A stretch of DNA of 64,000 nt from Ensifer canadensis (GTDB lineage: Bacteria > Pseudomonadota > Alphaproteobacteria > Rhizobiales > Rhizobiaceae), in assembly GCF_017488845.2 (NCBI RefSeq), contig NZ_CP083371.1, positions 1,116,001-1,180,000 on the forward strand. The letters are read 5' to 3'. The notes under the pieces are model-generated. The model was given only the letters and a program-made list of their open reading frames with translations, was not told where the DNA came from and did not search any database. This document shows positions 1 through 9,699 of the stretch, piece by piece. Within the stretch, counting starts at the first letter, position 1. Each line of letters begins with the position of its first letter. Position numbers and translations under genes: made by a program.

Positions 1-1094
1 CTGAGGAGGGCCGGCGGGCCTATGGGCAGATCATTCCGCCGCGTGCGCCCAATGTGACCCAGATGACGGTGAAGGTCCCGGTCGGCCCGGTGGCGGCTTT
101 TACACCCTGGAACTTCCCGATCAACCAGGTGGTACGCAAACTTTCGGCGGCTCTTACGACCGGATGCTCGATCATCGTCAAGGCGCCAGAGGAAACACCG
201 GCTTCGCCGGCCGAGCTGATCCGGTGTTTTGTGGATGCAGGGGTGCCGGATGGTGTCGTCAACCTCATCTACGGCGTGCCCGCACAGATCTCGCAGTATC
301 TGATTTCACATCCGGTGATCCGCAAGATGTCCTTCACAGGCTCGACTCCGGTTGGCAAGTCGCTGGCTTCGCTTGCCGGCCTGCACATGAAGCGGGCAAC
401 GATGGAGCTTGGCGGGCATGCCCCGGTGATCGTCACCGAGGATGCCGACGTCGACGAGGCGGTCGCCGTAATGGCTGGCAGCAAATACCGCAATGCCGGT
501 CAGGTCTGCGTGTCGCCGACGCGTTTCCTCGTGCAGGAACGGGTGGCCGATCGGTTCATCGACGGCTTCACCGCCGCCTCGCAGGCAATCAAGGTCGGCA
601 ATGGCCTCGATGCGGCAACGGACATGGGGCCGCTTGCCAACGAGCGCCGCATTCCCGCAATCGAGAGGCTGATCGTCGATGCCGTCGAACAGGGTGGGCG
701 CCTGACGACCGGCGGCCACCGCATCGGCAATCGCGGTTATTTCTTCGAACCGACGGTGCTTGCAGACGTGCCGCGCTCGGCCGCCATCATGAACGACGAA
801 CCCTTCGGCCCTGTTGCGATCATCAACCGATACTCGGATCTGGACGAAGCTATCGATGAAGCCAACCGCCTGCCGTTTGGGCTGGCCGCCTACGCTTTCA
901 CCGGCTCGCAGAAGCAGTCGGATCGCATCGCTGCCGAAATCGAAAGCGGCATGATCTCGATCAACCATCTCGGACTTGCCCTGCCCGAAGTCCCGTTCGG
1001 GGGGATCAAGGATTCCGGCTATGGCACCGAAGGCGGATCCGAAGCGATAGATGCCTATCTGGAAACGCGCTTCGTGACGCGCAAGAGCGCCTGA
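1..1094 (+). CDS. Aldehyde dehydrogenase, succinate-semialdehyde type (5' end missing)
   Basis: NAD(P)-dependent oxidation of an aldehyde, probably a short semialdehyde, to the acid in the cytoplasm. The frame is open to the left edge, so the N-terminus lies outside the window; the visible part is about 364 residues of a usual 480. Visible family motifs in order are PWNFP, the cofactor-binding [16 protein letters not shown] with the general-base Glu, [10 protein letters not shown] with the catalytic Cys, EPFGPV, and the C-terminal [11 protein letters not shown]. The motif style is that of the GabD/SSADH subgroup; the actual substrate cannot be read from sequence. A strong hairpin follows the stop. 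Confidence 0.9.
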   Translation, partial: EEGRRAYGQIIPPRAPNVTQMTVKVPVGPVAAFTPWNFPINQVVRKLSAALTTGCSIIVKAPEETPASPAELIRCFVDAGVPDGVVNLIYGVPAQISQYLISHPVIRKMSFTGSTPVGKSLASLAGLHMKRATMELGGHAPVIVTEDADVDEAVAVMAGSKYRNAGQVCVSPTRFLVQERVADRFIDGFTAASQAIKVGNGLDAATDMGPLANERRIPAIERLIVDAVEQGGRLTTGGHRIGNRGYFFEPTVLADVPRSAAIMNDEPFGPVAIINRYSDLDEAIDEANRLPFGLAAYAFTGSQKQSDRIAAEIESGMISINHLGLALPEVPFGGIKDSGYGTEGGSEAIDAYLETRFVTRKSA

Positions 1095-1115
1095 AACCTC
1101 GCCATGCCGTTATCT

Positions 1116-1155
1116 GGTTCCCCGCCGGGAGAGCGTGCTCGCCCGGCGGAGAACC
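1116..1155. terminator. Hairpin after the aldehyde dehydrogenase
   Basis: A 14-bp stem with one mismatch (GGTTCCCCGCCGGG against CCCGGCGGAGAACC) encloses a 12-nt loop, 21 bases after the stop. No T-run follows, so termination is inferred from position and stem strength. The rest of 1095-1418 shows no gene; it must hold the promoter of the following dehydrogenase. Confidence 0.5.
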
Positions 1156-1418
1156 ACCAGCCGAAATACGGCCGTCCAGCTCCGGGGGCACGTGGTCCCG
1201 CCACGTCGCGTTTATCCACGGCGCGGCGGTTCAACTGGCATTGAGGCGGTACGGCTGACAGGCGTGCACATCCCCTTCTGCCAACGAACGCGCTTTGCGT
1301 TTGTTGCGCGGAAATTTCCTCGCACGCAACGCGCCATCGTGTGGCGTGGTGACTTCGAAACCAAAGATCGCTGAGAATGTTTAACCTTCACTGTGCCAGG
1401 TCACAGGGAGGAATGGCA

Positions 1419-2534
1419 ATGCGAAATGGGCTGAATCCGCGGCAGGAAATCGCTTCCGCAACCACGCTTGATATTACCGACATCACCAGCGAGGCATCAG
1501 GTTTGCCTGGCTTCGACGCCCACGAGCAGGTTTGGCTGGGCCGCGACTCCGAGCGCGGCCTTGAGGCAATCGTGGCTGTTCACACGACGGTCCTTGGTCC
1601 GGCTTTGGGCGGAACCCGCATCTGGCCGCATGTCAGCTTCGAGGCCGGCGTCACCGATGCACTGCGCCTCTCGCGCGGCATGAGCTTCAAGTCCGCTATT
1701 GCCGGCCTGGCGCTGGGCGGCGGCAAGGCGGTGATCATGGCCGACCCGAAGACAGAGAAAACGCCGGCGATGCTCGCGGCCTATGCCGAGATGCTGAATG
1801 CGCTGGTTGGCCAATACATCACGGCCGAAGATGTCGGCATGACGCTTGCTGACGCGGATTTCCTTGCCGAGCGCACGCCGAATGTCAGCGGCACCACCAA
1901 GGGCGGCAGTGGCAACCCATCGCCCTTTACCGCCTTGGGCACGTTCCTCGGCCTCAAGGCCGCACTGCGCCATCGCACCGGTAGCGATAACCTGAAAGGC
2001 ATTCGCGTTGCCGTACAGGGATTGGGGTCTGTCGGTTGGGCGCTCTGCCAGAGGCTCCACGCCGAAGGCGCCATGCTGACGGTTTCCGATCTCGACCAAG
2101 CCCGCACCGAACGCGCTGCTCAAGAGCTTGGCGCGACAGTCGTCGAGGGCCAGGCGATCATTGCAGCGGATGTCGATATATTCGCGCCCTGTGCGTTGGG
2201 CGGCGTTCTGTCCGCCGTGACGATCCCGTTGCTCCGAGCCAAGATCGTTGCGGGAGCGGCAAACAATCAGCTCGCGACCGCTGCGGACGGTGAGCGCCTC
2301 AGGGAAAGAGGCATCCTCTATGCGCCCGACTATGTCATCAACGCCGGCGGTGTTATCAATGTCGCGGCCGAAATCGGCAGCGGTCGCTACAGCGTCGACG
2401 ATGTGATGGTTCGCGTCGACCGGATCCCTTTGATCTTGACCCGCATCTTCGAACGCGCCGAGGACGAGGGCCGGACCACCGACGCCGTGGCCGAAACGAT
2501 CGCCCGCGAGATCATCCACACTGCCAGACGGTAG
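1419..2534 (+). CDS. Glu/Leu/Phe/Val dehydrogenase, leucine dehydrogenase type
   Basis: NAD-dependent oxidative deamination of a branched-chain or related amino acid to its 2-oxo acid, in the cytoplasm. It has 371 residues, normal for leucine/valine dehydrogenases. The substrate domain carries LALGGGKAVI with the catalytic Lys near residue 103 and the AEDVGMT motif. The C-terminal Rossmann domain carries the nucleotide loop GLGSVG near residue 205. The ATG at 1419 is preferred because AGGGAGG sits 8 bases upstream; the ATGs at 1377 and 1413 are badly spaced for it. No regulator is adjacent, so whether it acts on Leu, Val or Phe is open. Confidence 0.88.
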   Translation: MRNGLNPRQEIASATTLDITDITSEASGLPGFDAHEQVWLGRDSERGLEAIVAVHTTVLGPALGGTRIWPHVSFEAGVTDALRLSRGMSFKSAIAGLALGGGKAVIMADPKTEKTPAMLAAYAEMLNALVGQYITAEDVGMTLADADFLAERTPNVSGTTKGGSGNPSPFTALGTFLGLKAALRHRTGSDNLKGIRVAVQGLGSVGWALCQRLHAEGAMLTVSDLDQARTERAAQELGATVVEGQAIIAADVDIFAPCALGGVLSAVTIPLLRAKIVAGAANNQLATAADGERLRERGILYAPDYVINAGGVINVAAEIGSGRYSVDDVMVRVDRIPLILTRIFERAEDEGRTTDAVAETIAREIIHTARR

Positions 2535-2698
2535 GTTTGCCCAGACGACAAGATGGTGGACAAGCGAAGACTTCTGCTCAATGTTCCCGCACAGCCGCAT
2601 CAGCGAGCCCATTGTTTTGGGTTGGCCGATGCGGCAGCCGCAACGTCGGCCTGACAGCGGATCTGCACGTTGTCGGCCCAAATCGCCGCGAGGATGTC

Positions 2699-3424
2699 AT
2701 GGCATTTGAACTCTACTACTGGGATGGCATTCAGGGCCGTGGAGAATTCGTGCGGCTGACACTCGAGCACGCCGGGGCCGACTATGTCGATGTCACGCGG
2801 GAGCCTGACCGCGGGACGGATGAGATGATGCAGTTCATCGATAGTTCGTCGGAGGCGCATATTCCCTTCGCGCCTCCTTTTCTCAAAGACGGCGGGCAGC
2901 TCGTCTCCCATGTTGCCAACATCCTGCTCTATCTTGGCCCTCGGCTTGATCTTGCGCCGCGAGACGAAGACGCGCGCTGGTTCGCCAACGGACTTCAATT
3001 GACGATCACTGATTTCGTCGCCGAAGTGCACGACACGCACCACCCGATCGCGACTTCCAAGTACTATGAAGACCAGAAAGAAGAAGCAAAGGCGCGAGCG
3101 GCGGAGTTCGTCATGAACCGCCTGCCGAAATTCCTTGGTTATTTCGAGCGCGTGTTGAAGCAAAACCCGGTACAAGGCGGCCATCTTGTCGGCGACAGCC
3201 TTACCTATGTTGACCTGTCGATGTTCCAGATGATCGAAGGGCTGGTCTATGCCTTCCCCAAGGCAATGAAGCACCACGACATCCGATATCCGGGTCTCGC
3301 ACGGCTTCACGACCGGGTGAAGGACGGTCCCGCTATTGCTTCCTATCTGGCGTCGCCGCGTCGATTGGCGTTCAACGAAAGCGGCATTTTCCGCAGATAT
3401 CCCGCGCTCGATATTGATCCGTGA
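2699..3424 (+). CDS. Glutathione S-transferase family protein
   Basis: Cytoplasmic glutathione transferase of 241 residues. The N-terminal thioredoxin-like half has the tyrosine-bearing start FELYYWDGIQGRGEFVRL, the expected place of the catalytic Tyr, and the glutathione-binding region around PFLKDGGQLVSHVANI. An all-helical C-terminal half follows. The ATG at 2699 has GAGGA about 5 bases upstream. The same frame is open further left to 2537, but the fold begins exactly at this Met. It is convergent with the aldo/keto reductase. The 164 bases before it contain nothing I recognise. Confidence 0.87.
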   Translation: MAFELYYWDGIQGRGEFVRLTLEHAGADYVDVTREPDRGTDEMMQFIDSSSEAHIPFAPPFLKDGGQLVSHVANILLYLGPRLDLAPRDEDARWFANGLQLTITDFVAEVHDTHHPIATSKYYEDQKEEAKARAAEFVMNRLPKFLGYFERVLKQNPVQGGHLVGDSLTYVDLSMFQMIEGLVYAFPKAMKHHDIRYPGLARLHDRVKDGPAIASYLASPRRLAFNESGIFRRYPALDIDP

Positions 3425-3464
3425 TCACTGCGATCCTTCAACAGTGCGGTCGCGTGCAGAGCGA

Positions 3465-4355
3465 CTATGGGACGTCATTTCCGGTCGCCGCAGCGTAGAG
3501 GTCGAACCAGGTTTGCCTGTCGATGCGAACCGCAAGCGCCTCTGAAAAACGGAGGATCCGATCGATGCTGTTTGTGCCAAGCACAGGCAGAATTCGGGCT
3601 GGGTGGGCAAGCAGCCAAGCAATCGCGACGGCGGCCCGGTCGACGCCAGCCTCGGCACCGAGACGGTCGAGCTTCTCGGCGAGCACACCGTTACTCTCCG
3701 TTATCAACCGGCCCCCTGCAAGCGGGGACCAGGCCATCGCCGGGGTCGACATTTGCTGGAGGTGAGCAATATCCCCGTTGGTGAAGGGCGCCGTTGCCAA
3801 CAGACTGAGTTCAATCTGGTTGGTCGCGAGCCTTGTACTCATCGCCGACTGTAAAAGGCTTTGATCCCATGGGCGAAAATTCGAGACGCCGACCGATCGT
3901 ACCTTTCCATCCTTGACCAGCGCGTCGAGCGCAGCACCCGTTTCGACGTGATCCATGAACGGGTCAGGCCGGTGAATGAGAAGAAGATCGATGTAGTCCG
4001 TGGCCATCAGTCGGAGCGATTCGTCGACCGAGGCAGTGATATGGCGGGCGCTTGTGTCGTAATGCTTGACCTTCGCGGCGCCGTGCCTGCCGGCAGGGTA
4101 GACGATGCCGCATTTCGTGACGATCTCGATGCGCTGACGGAGTCCGCGGCCACGCAACGCATTGCCGAAGAGTTCTTCGACCATGTAGCCGCCATAGATG
4201 TCGGCATGATCCAGTGTGGTCACGCCCTGATCGAGACACGCGTCGATCTTTGAGCGGATGTGCGCTGTCGACCTGTCCTGATCGTCCGCCAGCCGCCACA
4301 TGCCGTAAACAATCCGCGAGAGCTCCACGTCTCCCGTAATTCCAATCCGCTCCAT
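3465..4355 (-). CDS. Aldo/keto reductase, YdhF-like
   Basis: NADPH-dependent carbonyl reductase with a TIM-barrel fold, 296 residues. The catalytic tetrad is visible: Asp and Tyr in DHADIYGGY (about residues 48-56), Lys in VTKCGI and His in LLIHRPDP. The overall pattern, including the C-terminal GNDVP, closely resembles E. coli YdhF. An ATG at 4355 is chosen because GGAG lies 7 bases upstream; an in-frame GTG at 4361 is too close to it. The natural substrate is unknown. It is transcribed alone, toward the GST gene. Confidence 0.88.
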   Translation of the reverse strand: MERIGITGDVELSRIVYGMWRLADDQDRSTAHIRSKIDACLDQGVTTLDHADIYGGYMVEELFGNALRGRGLRQRIEIVTKCGIVYPAGRHGAAKVKHYDTSARHITASVDESLRLMATDYIDLLLIHRPDPFMDHVETGAALDALVKDGKVRSVGVSNFRPWDQSLLQSAMSTRLATNQIELSLLATAPFTNGDIAHLQQMSTPAMAWSPLAGGRLITESNGVLAEKLDRLGAEAGVDRAAVAIAWLLAHPARILPVLGTNSIDRILRFSEALAVRIDRQTWFDLYAAATGNDVP

Positions 4356-4489
4356 CGTCACTCTCCATGTCGGCTCACTGTGTCGCGAAGCTATAATCTG
4401 TTGCTGATTTCAGCAACTTGGCAGCGGCGGTGAATGTCGACGATCCGCATTTCCTCCGTGCAGTGCCAGTGAGCGCGCTAAATTTGCTT

Positions 4490-4744
4490 TCAGCGCGGCC
4501 CCTGCCCCCGTCCCGTCAACAGCCACGAGAGGCTTACGCTCAAGACGCCGGCGATCATCGCCAGGCGATTGGCACGTGGGGCATCTCGATCGTTTTCCCA
4601 GTTGAACCACGTGCTCGTCTCGACGCCGAGGATCCTGGCGGCCTTTTGTGCCGAAACGTCAAGCGCATCGCGCGCAAGCGACATACGTCCGCCGATCGTG
4701 TCATCCTGGGTGCAGAACGTGTTTTCATGATTGTTGAAGTTCAT
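4490..4744 (-). CDS. Small XRE-type helix-turn-helix protein
   Basis: An 84-residue protein that is almost entirely one lambda-repressor-like HTH: AQKAARILGVETSTWFNWEN forms the two DNA-binding helices. There is no effector domain. It lies just beyond the end of the betaine transporter operon on the same strand, with a hairpin between them, so it could be expressed as a weak tail gene of that operon or alone. Targets are unknown. Confidence 0.72.
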   Translation of the reverse strand: MNFNNHENTFCTQDDTIGGRMSLARDALDVSAQKAARILGVETSTWFNWENDRDAPRANRLAMIAGVLSVSLSWLLTGRGQGPR

Positions 4745-4777
4745 CGGTATCCCTTTCCATTCTGATGTAGAGCGGTC

Positions 4778-4810
4778 GCCCGGCAGCGTTTTACCGGCGC
4801 CGGGCTTTTT
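4778..4810. terminator. Hairpin between betaine operon and XRE gene
   Basis: A perfect 7-bp stem GCCCGGC/GCCGGGC (4778-4784 with 4799-4805) is followed on the plus strand by five Ts. It lies about 25 bases after the stop of the betaine-binding protein, whose transcript reads the other way, so the T-run is on the wrong strand for it. It is probably a partial or factor-assisted terminator for the operon. Confidence 0.5.
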
Positions 4811-4829
4811 CTCCCGTGGGTGGACTGGC

Positions 4830-5696
4830 TTACTCTCCGATCCAGGCCTTCACCTGATCGGGGTGATCAGCGATGTATTTCTCGACTGCGGCTTCGTAGG
4901 AGGTCTCCTGCGCCTGGAACATCGCAGCCTCCAGATCGCCGATCGGCAGTTTCATGCGGGAGAGGAAGGCGGCGACATCAGGATTGTCCTGCTTGAAGCC
5001 CTGGCGCGCCAGCACATCGACATGTTCGGCCTCACCGAGCGAGCCCTTCGGATCGGCGATGTAGCGAAGCTCGTATTTGCCGAACATCCAATGGGGGCTC
5101 CAGGACGTAGCGACGAACCACTTTTCGGTCCTGATCGCGCGGTCCACCGCCGTCAGCATCCCGGCTTCGCTGGAGATCTGAAGCTTGTAGCCGTCGAGGC
5201 CGTAATCCTTGAGCGCCTTTTCCGAAAGACGCGTCAAGCCGGCGCCCGGATCGATGCCCTGAACCGTCGAGGCAAGCTTTTCCTTGATCTCGGGCTTCTG
5301 CAGATCCTCGATCGAGTTGAGTTCGCTTTCGGGAATATAGGCCGGGACGACCCAGCCGAGCCTAGCGCCCTCATAGACAGTGCCGAGGGTCTCGACCTTG
5401 TCCTTCACCTTGCCGTAGTAATCGGCATGGGTTTGCGGCAGCCATGCCATCATCATCGCATCGAGATCGCCACGGCTGACCCCTTGATAGAGCGGAGCGA
5501 CGTCTGTCTGGACAAGCTCGACCTCGTGACCGAGTTCATCCTTGATGATCTTCGCCGCCAGCTTGGTGACGAATTCCGCGTCCGACCACGCCGCCCAGCC
5601 GATTTTCACCGGCTTTGTTTCCTGCGCGAAGCTCACGCCTGCAGGGCCGCCGATAAACATGGCAGCAAGGCCGATGGTGGCGATTGTCTTGAACAT
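4830..5696 (-). CDS. Glycine betaine/choline-type ABC substrate-binding protein (OpuAC family)
   Basis: Periplasmic binding protein of 288 residues for a quaternary ammonium compound. A signal peptide (TIATIGLAAMFIGGPAGVSFAQ) is followed by the OpuAC fold, with aromatic residues such as IGWAAWSDAE and MMMAWLPQTHADYY that in this family form the cation-binding cage. Start ATG 5696 has AAGGA upstream; an in-frame TTG at 5702 is less likely. It is the last gene of a three-gene operon (ATPase, permease, binding protein). Glycine betaine, proline betaine and choline are all possible ligands. Confidence 0.88.
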   Translation of the reverse strand: MFKTIATIGLAAMFIGGPAGVSFAQETKPVKIGWAAWSDAEFVTKLAAKIIKDELGHEVELVQTDVAPLYQGVSRGDLDAMMMAWLPQTHADYYGKVKDKVETLGTVYEGARLGWVVPAYIPESELNSIEDLQKPEIKEKLASTVQGIDPGAGLTRLSEKALKDYGLDGYKLQISSEAGMLTAVDRAIRTEKWFVATSWSPHWMFGKYELRYIADPKGSLGEAEHVDVLARQGFKQDNPDVAAFLSRMKLPIGDLEAAMFQAQETSYEAAVEKYIADHPDQVKAWIGE

Positions 5697-5761
5697 ATCC
5701 AATCCTTCCTATGCATTTCGAATGACAGCGGGCGGAACGCCCGCCGATGAAGACGCTGCGC

Positions 5762-6640
5762 TCAGGCAGTCTTGGCCTCAGGTTCGCGCTGTGCGAACTT
5801 CACAAACGGCAGGCGCCAGGAAGCGCCTTTCTTTCCAAGGCTTTGGGTCAGGCGATCGAGAATGACGGCGAGGATGACCACGGCCAGGCCGCCTTCGAAG
5901 CCGGTGCCGACATCGAGCCGCTGGATGCCCGTCAGCACCGTGTTGCCGAGGCCGCCCGCGCCGATCATCGAGGCGATGACCACCATCGACAGCGACAGCA
6001 TGATCGTCTGGTTGATGCCCGCCATGATCGACGGCATTGCGTTGGGTAGCTGGACCTTGAGGAGAAGCTGGGTCGGCGTGCAGCCAAAGGCATTGCCTGC
6101 CTCGACGAACTCCACATGCACCTGCCGGATGCCGAGATTGGTAAGGCGCACGACCGGCGGCATGGAAAAGATGACGGTCGCGATGGTGCCGGGAACCGCG
6201 CCGAGCCCAAAGAACATGGCCGCCGGAATGAGGTAGACGAAGGCCGGCATCGTCTGCATCAGATCGAGCCCCGGGCGGATGACCGCGGCGACGGAATCCC
6301 GTCGTGCCATGGCGACGCCGAGCGGCAAGCCGATGATCATCGCGATGACAGTCGAAGCAATGACAAGAGACAACGTCTCCATCATCGCTGCCCACAGTCC
6401 CATTTGCCCGACCAGCGAAAGCGACAATCCGGCAAAGACCGCAAAGCCGAACGAGACGCGCCACAGGGCGAGAAGAGCGAAGATCGCTATACCGACCGGC
6501 ATGGGAATGTTGAGCAGACCGTTCTGCAATCCGTTCGTCACGAACCCGATCGACGCGGCGATTAAGTCGAGAGCGGGCGAAAAATTGTCGAGAATGTAAT
6601 TGACGGCCGAATCGATGCCGTCTCCGATGTCGAAGCTCAT
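5762..6640 (-). CDS. Betaine-type ABC transporter permease (ProW/OpuAB family)
   Basis: Inner-membrane permease of 292 residues with several hydrophobic helices. The EAA-type loop that docks the ATPase is visible as VEFVEAGNAFGCTPTQLLLKVQLP near residue 185. It sits between the ATPase gene (27 bases upstream) and the binding-protein gene in one operon, which makes it the membrane pore of the quaternary-ammonium importer. Confidence 0.88.
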   Translation of the reverse strand: MSFDIGDGIDSAVNYILDNFSPALDLIAASIGFVTNGLQNGLLNIPMPVGIAIFALLALWRVSFGFAVFAGLSLSLVGQMGLWAAMMETLSLVIASTVIAMIIGLPLGVAMARRDSVAAVIRPGLDLMQTMPAFVYLIPAAMFFGLGAVPGTIATVIFSMPPVVRLTNLGIRQVHVEFVEAGNAFGCTPTQLLLKVQLPNAMPSIMAGINQTIMLSLSMVVIASMIGAGGLGNTVLTGIQRLDVGTGFEGGLAVVILAVILDRLTQSLGKKGASWRLPFVKFAQREPEAKTA

Positions 6641-6666
6641 AATTTTATCCGATTGGCTGGTGAGGT

Positions 6667-7899
6667 TCAGTTGGCGCGGTCGAGCGTCTCAAGCAGCGCC
6701 GACTTGCTGATGGCGCCGATGTAACGGTCTTGGTCGTCGACAACAGGAACCGGCCATGCGCTTGCAGCCACTTGCCCAAGGACACTCGAGAGCTGTTCGC
6801 TGGCAAGGATCGGCGCTGCGTCGGCAAGGAAAGCCTTGCGATATGGATCTTCCGCCCTGGTGCGGATCTTCTCCATCAATGACGCCTGGCTGACCATGCC
6901 ATGGTATTTCATGTCGCGGCCGACGATGATCGCGAACTCCCTGTCGCGGCTCTTCATCTGCTCCAGCGCGGCAGCGGCGGAAACACCCTGACGCTCTATG
7001 ATGGTGATCTGGGTCTTTCGCGCGACGTCGCCGGCCTTGAAGACTTGCGAGACATCAACGTTGCGGAAGAACGACCGGACATAGTCGTTGGCGGGATTGC
7101 CGACGATTTCGTCAGGTGTGCCGACCTGGACGACGTTTCCGTTCTGCATGATGCAGATACGGTCACCGATGCGCATCGCCTCGTCGAGATCATGGCTGAC
7201 GAAGACGATCGTTCGGCTGTGTTCGGACTGCAGCCGAACCAGTTCGTCCTGCATTTCTGTGCGGATGAGCGGATCAAGCGCCGAGAAGGCTTCGTCCATG
7301 AGCAGGATCGACGGTTCGCTTGCCAATGCCCGGGCAAGGCCGACGCGCTGCTTCATTCCGCCGGAGAGTTCGTCCGTGCGGCTTTCGCTATAACCGTCAA
7401 GCCCGACGGCTTTCAGCGCCACCATGGCATTCGCCTTGCGCTCGGCTTCGCCGACGCCTGCCACTTCCAGCCCGAAGGCGGCGTTGTTTAGAACATTGCG
7501 GTTTGGGAGAAGCGCGAAGGACTGGAACACCATACTGATGTCTCGGCGACGGAGCTCGATCAGCGCCTTGCGCGACATCTTCGTGATGTCTTGGCCGTCG
7601 ATCTCGATGGAACCGGATGTCGGCTCGATGAGCCGGTTGAGCAGGCGCAGAAGCGTGGATTTGCCGGAACCGGACAGGCCCATGATCACGAAGATCTCAC
7701 CCGCCTTGATATCGAAGCTGGCGTCGTTGACGCCAATGGAGCAACCGGTTGCTCGGTGAATGTCTGCCTTGCTCTTGCCGGAGCGAATGAGCTCCAGGGC
7801 GTCTTCCGGGTATTCCCCGAAAATCTTGTAGACGTCCTTCAATCTTATCTTGGTCGAACTCTCGGACGTGCCGTTCTCGTGTTCCGTCGTAAAAGCCAT
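6667..7899 (-). CDS. Betaine-type ABC transporter ATPase with CBS domains (ProV/OpuAA family)
   Basis: Energises uptake of osmoprotectants. The nucleotide-binding domain shows Walker A GLSGSGKST, Q-loop, signature LSGGMKQRVGLARAL, Walker B ILLMDEAFSALDP and the switch His in VFVSHD. About 110 C-terminal residues form tandem CBS motifs, the ionic-strength/adenine-nucleotide sensor typical of ProV/OpuAA. I place the start at ATG 7899 (410 residues). A GTG at 7932 is in frame but AAGGAG directly abuts it, so the N-terminus is uncertain. It is the first gene of the operon. Confidence 0.88.
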   Translation of the reverse strand: MAFTTEHENGTSESSTKIRLKDVYKIFGEYPEDALELIRSGKSKADIHRATGCSIGVNDASFDIKAGEIFVIMGLSGSGKSTLLRLLNRLIEPTSGSIEIDGQDITKMSRKALIELRRRDISMVFQSFALLPNRNVLNNAAFGLEVAGVGEAERKANAMVALKAVGLDGYSESRTDELSGGMKQRVGLARALASEPSILLMDEAFSALDPLIRTEMQDELVRLQSEHSRTIVFVSHDLDEAMRIGDRICIMQNGNVVQVGTPDEIVGNPANDYVRSFFRNVDVSQVFKAGDVARKTQITIIERQGVSAAAALEQMKSRDREFAIIVGRDMKYHGMVSQASLMEKIRTRAEDPYRKAFLADAAPILASEQLSSVLGQVAASAWPVPVVDDQDRYIGAISKSALLETLDRAN

Positions 7900-8339
7900 A
7901 GAAACTTGCCGCCTGCTCAATAGCTGACGCACTCTCCTTGTTTGTGATCTTCAGCATTCCTCAAGCAAATACAGCTCAAGGAAACGATTTCTTTAGGCAC
8001 CAATTCCATCGCGCGGAATATGGCGAAGTTAATCCTCGGCAATCGTCAGATGAGCATTATTATAATAATACATGCTGCGTTGATGAGCGCGGAGAAACTG
8101 TCGTTTCTACAATGGCAAATGATGGCCGAGGCGCAAAGGATTGCCTTTATTACGACACAGAGTTCCGGATGTCCATTGAAAATTCTATTTTTTTCCGATC
8201 ATGGTCCGCCTGAGCAACTCAACAACGTGCTGTGGACGCCCGAACACCCTGCAAGAGCGCGCATGCGCGTGCTCGGTTTGACGCCGGTTGAAAGGGTTTT
8301 CCGGAGCGATGTGCGACATCGACAAGGGACCGCTGACGG
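7900..8339. other. Non-coding stretch upstream of the betaine operon
   Basis: About 440 bases that are clearly more AT-rich than their surroundings. They contain a perfect 14-bp palindrome, ATTATTATAATAAT (8056-8069). The betaine operon promoter must lie here. Short plus-strand frames exist but have no recognisable protein and no clear ribosome site. Confidence 0.45.
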
Positions 8340-8885
8340 CTAGCCGACGACCTCATTGCGGTAGACGCCCCATAGATCCACCTGCCTGACATATCCAATG
8401 AGACCGTGTCGCCTGACCGTCACTTCGCACCAGGTCCCATCACAACGATCAAGCCTGAGGAGCACGCCGCCTTGCAAGCTGGCGCGCTCCGTGGCTGTCG
8501 CTGCAGGCGCGCTTCTCAGTGCTGCGTTCGAATCCAGCCAGTTCCGACGGTGGCCATCCGTTGACCGGACAGCAGCGCTGCCGACATCCAGCCAATAGCG
8601 CCGTCCGCGTCGCGAACCATTCGCCAGTTGCCGGACTCTTCCACAACCTCGAGCGGCAAACCAAGCGTGACATAATGCCAGATGATCGGATAGTCCGTGG
8701 AAGGTCCTATCCGAAGCCTTGCCGCGTTGCTCTTCAGCGACACGAAGCGCGGGATTGCCAGGCCGGTGACGCGCCCGACGTTCCCGAGCCTGGCGACGGG
8801 CGTCGCCAGGCTCTTTCGGTCCACTTCGCAGATCGCGGGCGCCAACCAGGACAGCAAAGCACATCTGGGCGATCAGCGAGGCCAT
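8340..8885 (-). pseudogene. SH3-domain secreted protein, frameshifted
   Basis: Two SH3-like halves of one known protein type lie in different frames. Minus frame A (8857-8516) holds the first repeat: IPRFVSLKSNAARLRIGPSTDYPI through GWMSAALLSGQR. It then stops. The expected continuation (AALRSAPAATATE through CDGTWCEV to LWGVYRNE) resumes in the frame that runs to the stop at 8340. Joining them needs a -1 shift near 8545. The only signal-like start (MASLIAQMCFAVLVG, 8885) is also in that second frame, so two compensating shifts are implied. It lies 12 bases after the ialB-like gene. A sequencing error is an alternative. Confidence 0.7.
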
Positions 8886-8897
8886 CTGACGCTCGAC

Positions 8898-9398
8898 TCA
8901 TCGTGTGCAGCGGGCAGCACCTTTGAGGGCTGCCGTCATGCCTTTCAGTGAAAACGAATAGGTCGTTTCCGTGCCGCGGCGTGAGCGCGCATTCAGCGTC
9001 ATTGTGGCGCCCGCCTTCATGGCGGCTACGAGCTCGGCATCACGGGCCTCGCGTCGCGTCCATGCGGCCCTGCCCTGCGGTGCCAGCGTGAAAGCCTTGT
9101 CGCCCACCGTGGCAGTCAGGGTGGAACCGGCTTCGAGATCATAGCCCATGATGGCTTGTGGCACATATCCGGTGGCCGGCCGCGGCGACGGCGCGACAAG
9201 GAAGAAGTTGTCGCCGTGGTCGACGTGATCAGGTTTCATCGTCGTTGGGATCGAGAGAATGTAGCAGGTGTCGCGCCCGTCATTTTTGTAGGAATACACG
9301 CCCCAGGCGCCGAAGGAGTTGAGCTTTACGGGTTGCGCCTGCGCTGAAGCGCAGGTGGTAAGGACGATAGCGCAAGCAGCAATAACTCTGGATTTCAT
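8898..9398 (-). CDS. Invasion-associated locus B (IalB) family protein
   Basis: Secreted protein of 166 residues with a signal peptide (VIAACAIVLTTCASAQAQ). The IalB-type body starts with SFGAWGVYSYKNDGRDTCYILSIP and includes the later VGDKAFTLAPQGRAAWTR. The Bartonella founder member is linked to erythrocyte invasion; in rhizobia the role is unknown. It shares a transcription unit with the broken SH3-domain gene, an arrangement that suggests an envelope role. The 301 bases upstream (9399-9699) show no gene. Confidence 0.8.
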   Translation of the reverse strand: MKSRVIAACAIVLTTCASAQAQPVKLNSFGAWGVYSYKNDGRDTCYILSIPTTMKPDHVDHGDNFFLVAPSPRPATGYVPQAIMGYDLEAGSTLTATVGDKAFTLAPQGRAAWTRREARDAELVAAMKAGATMTLNARSRRGTETTYSFSLKGMTAALKGAARCTR

Positions 9399-9699
9399 CT
9401 TGTTTCCTTTGGCATGGAGGGATCAGGCAGTGCGTTTCGACCGCACACAAGATGCGCCATTCGCGGTCGCAATCGTTGTCAAAGTATTAACGAAAAGCAC
9501 CCGAAAAATGCCCATTGCCGCCGACCGGGCGCAAGTCCCGCGCAATTCACTGCTTGTGCCTCGCTGACTGAGACGTGCGACCTCGATAAAAATATCGTGA
9601 CCGGATTGTGTTCACTTGAGGGGTCGACATGTGGTCGGTTAGTCGCGAACATGAACGGGAGATGAACAGATATTTGATCAAAGTTCGGAACGGGCGCCC

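Noticed and set aside
1497..2681. A 394-codon minus-strand frame opposite the leucine-type dehydrogenase
   Set aside because: Shadow of the conserved gene; no ribosome site and no recognisable protein.
8020..8343. A plus-strand frame of 107 codons upstream of the betaine operon
   Set aside because: Isoleucine-run composition from an AT-rich palindrome, no ribosome site, no domain; more likely promoter DNA.
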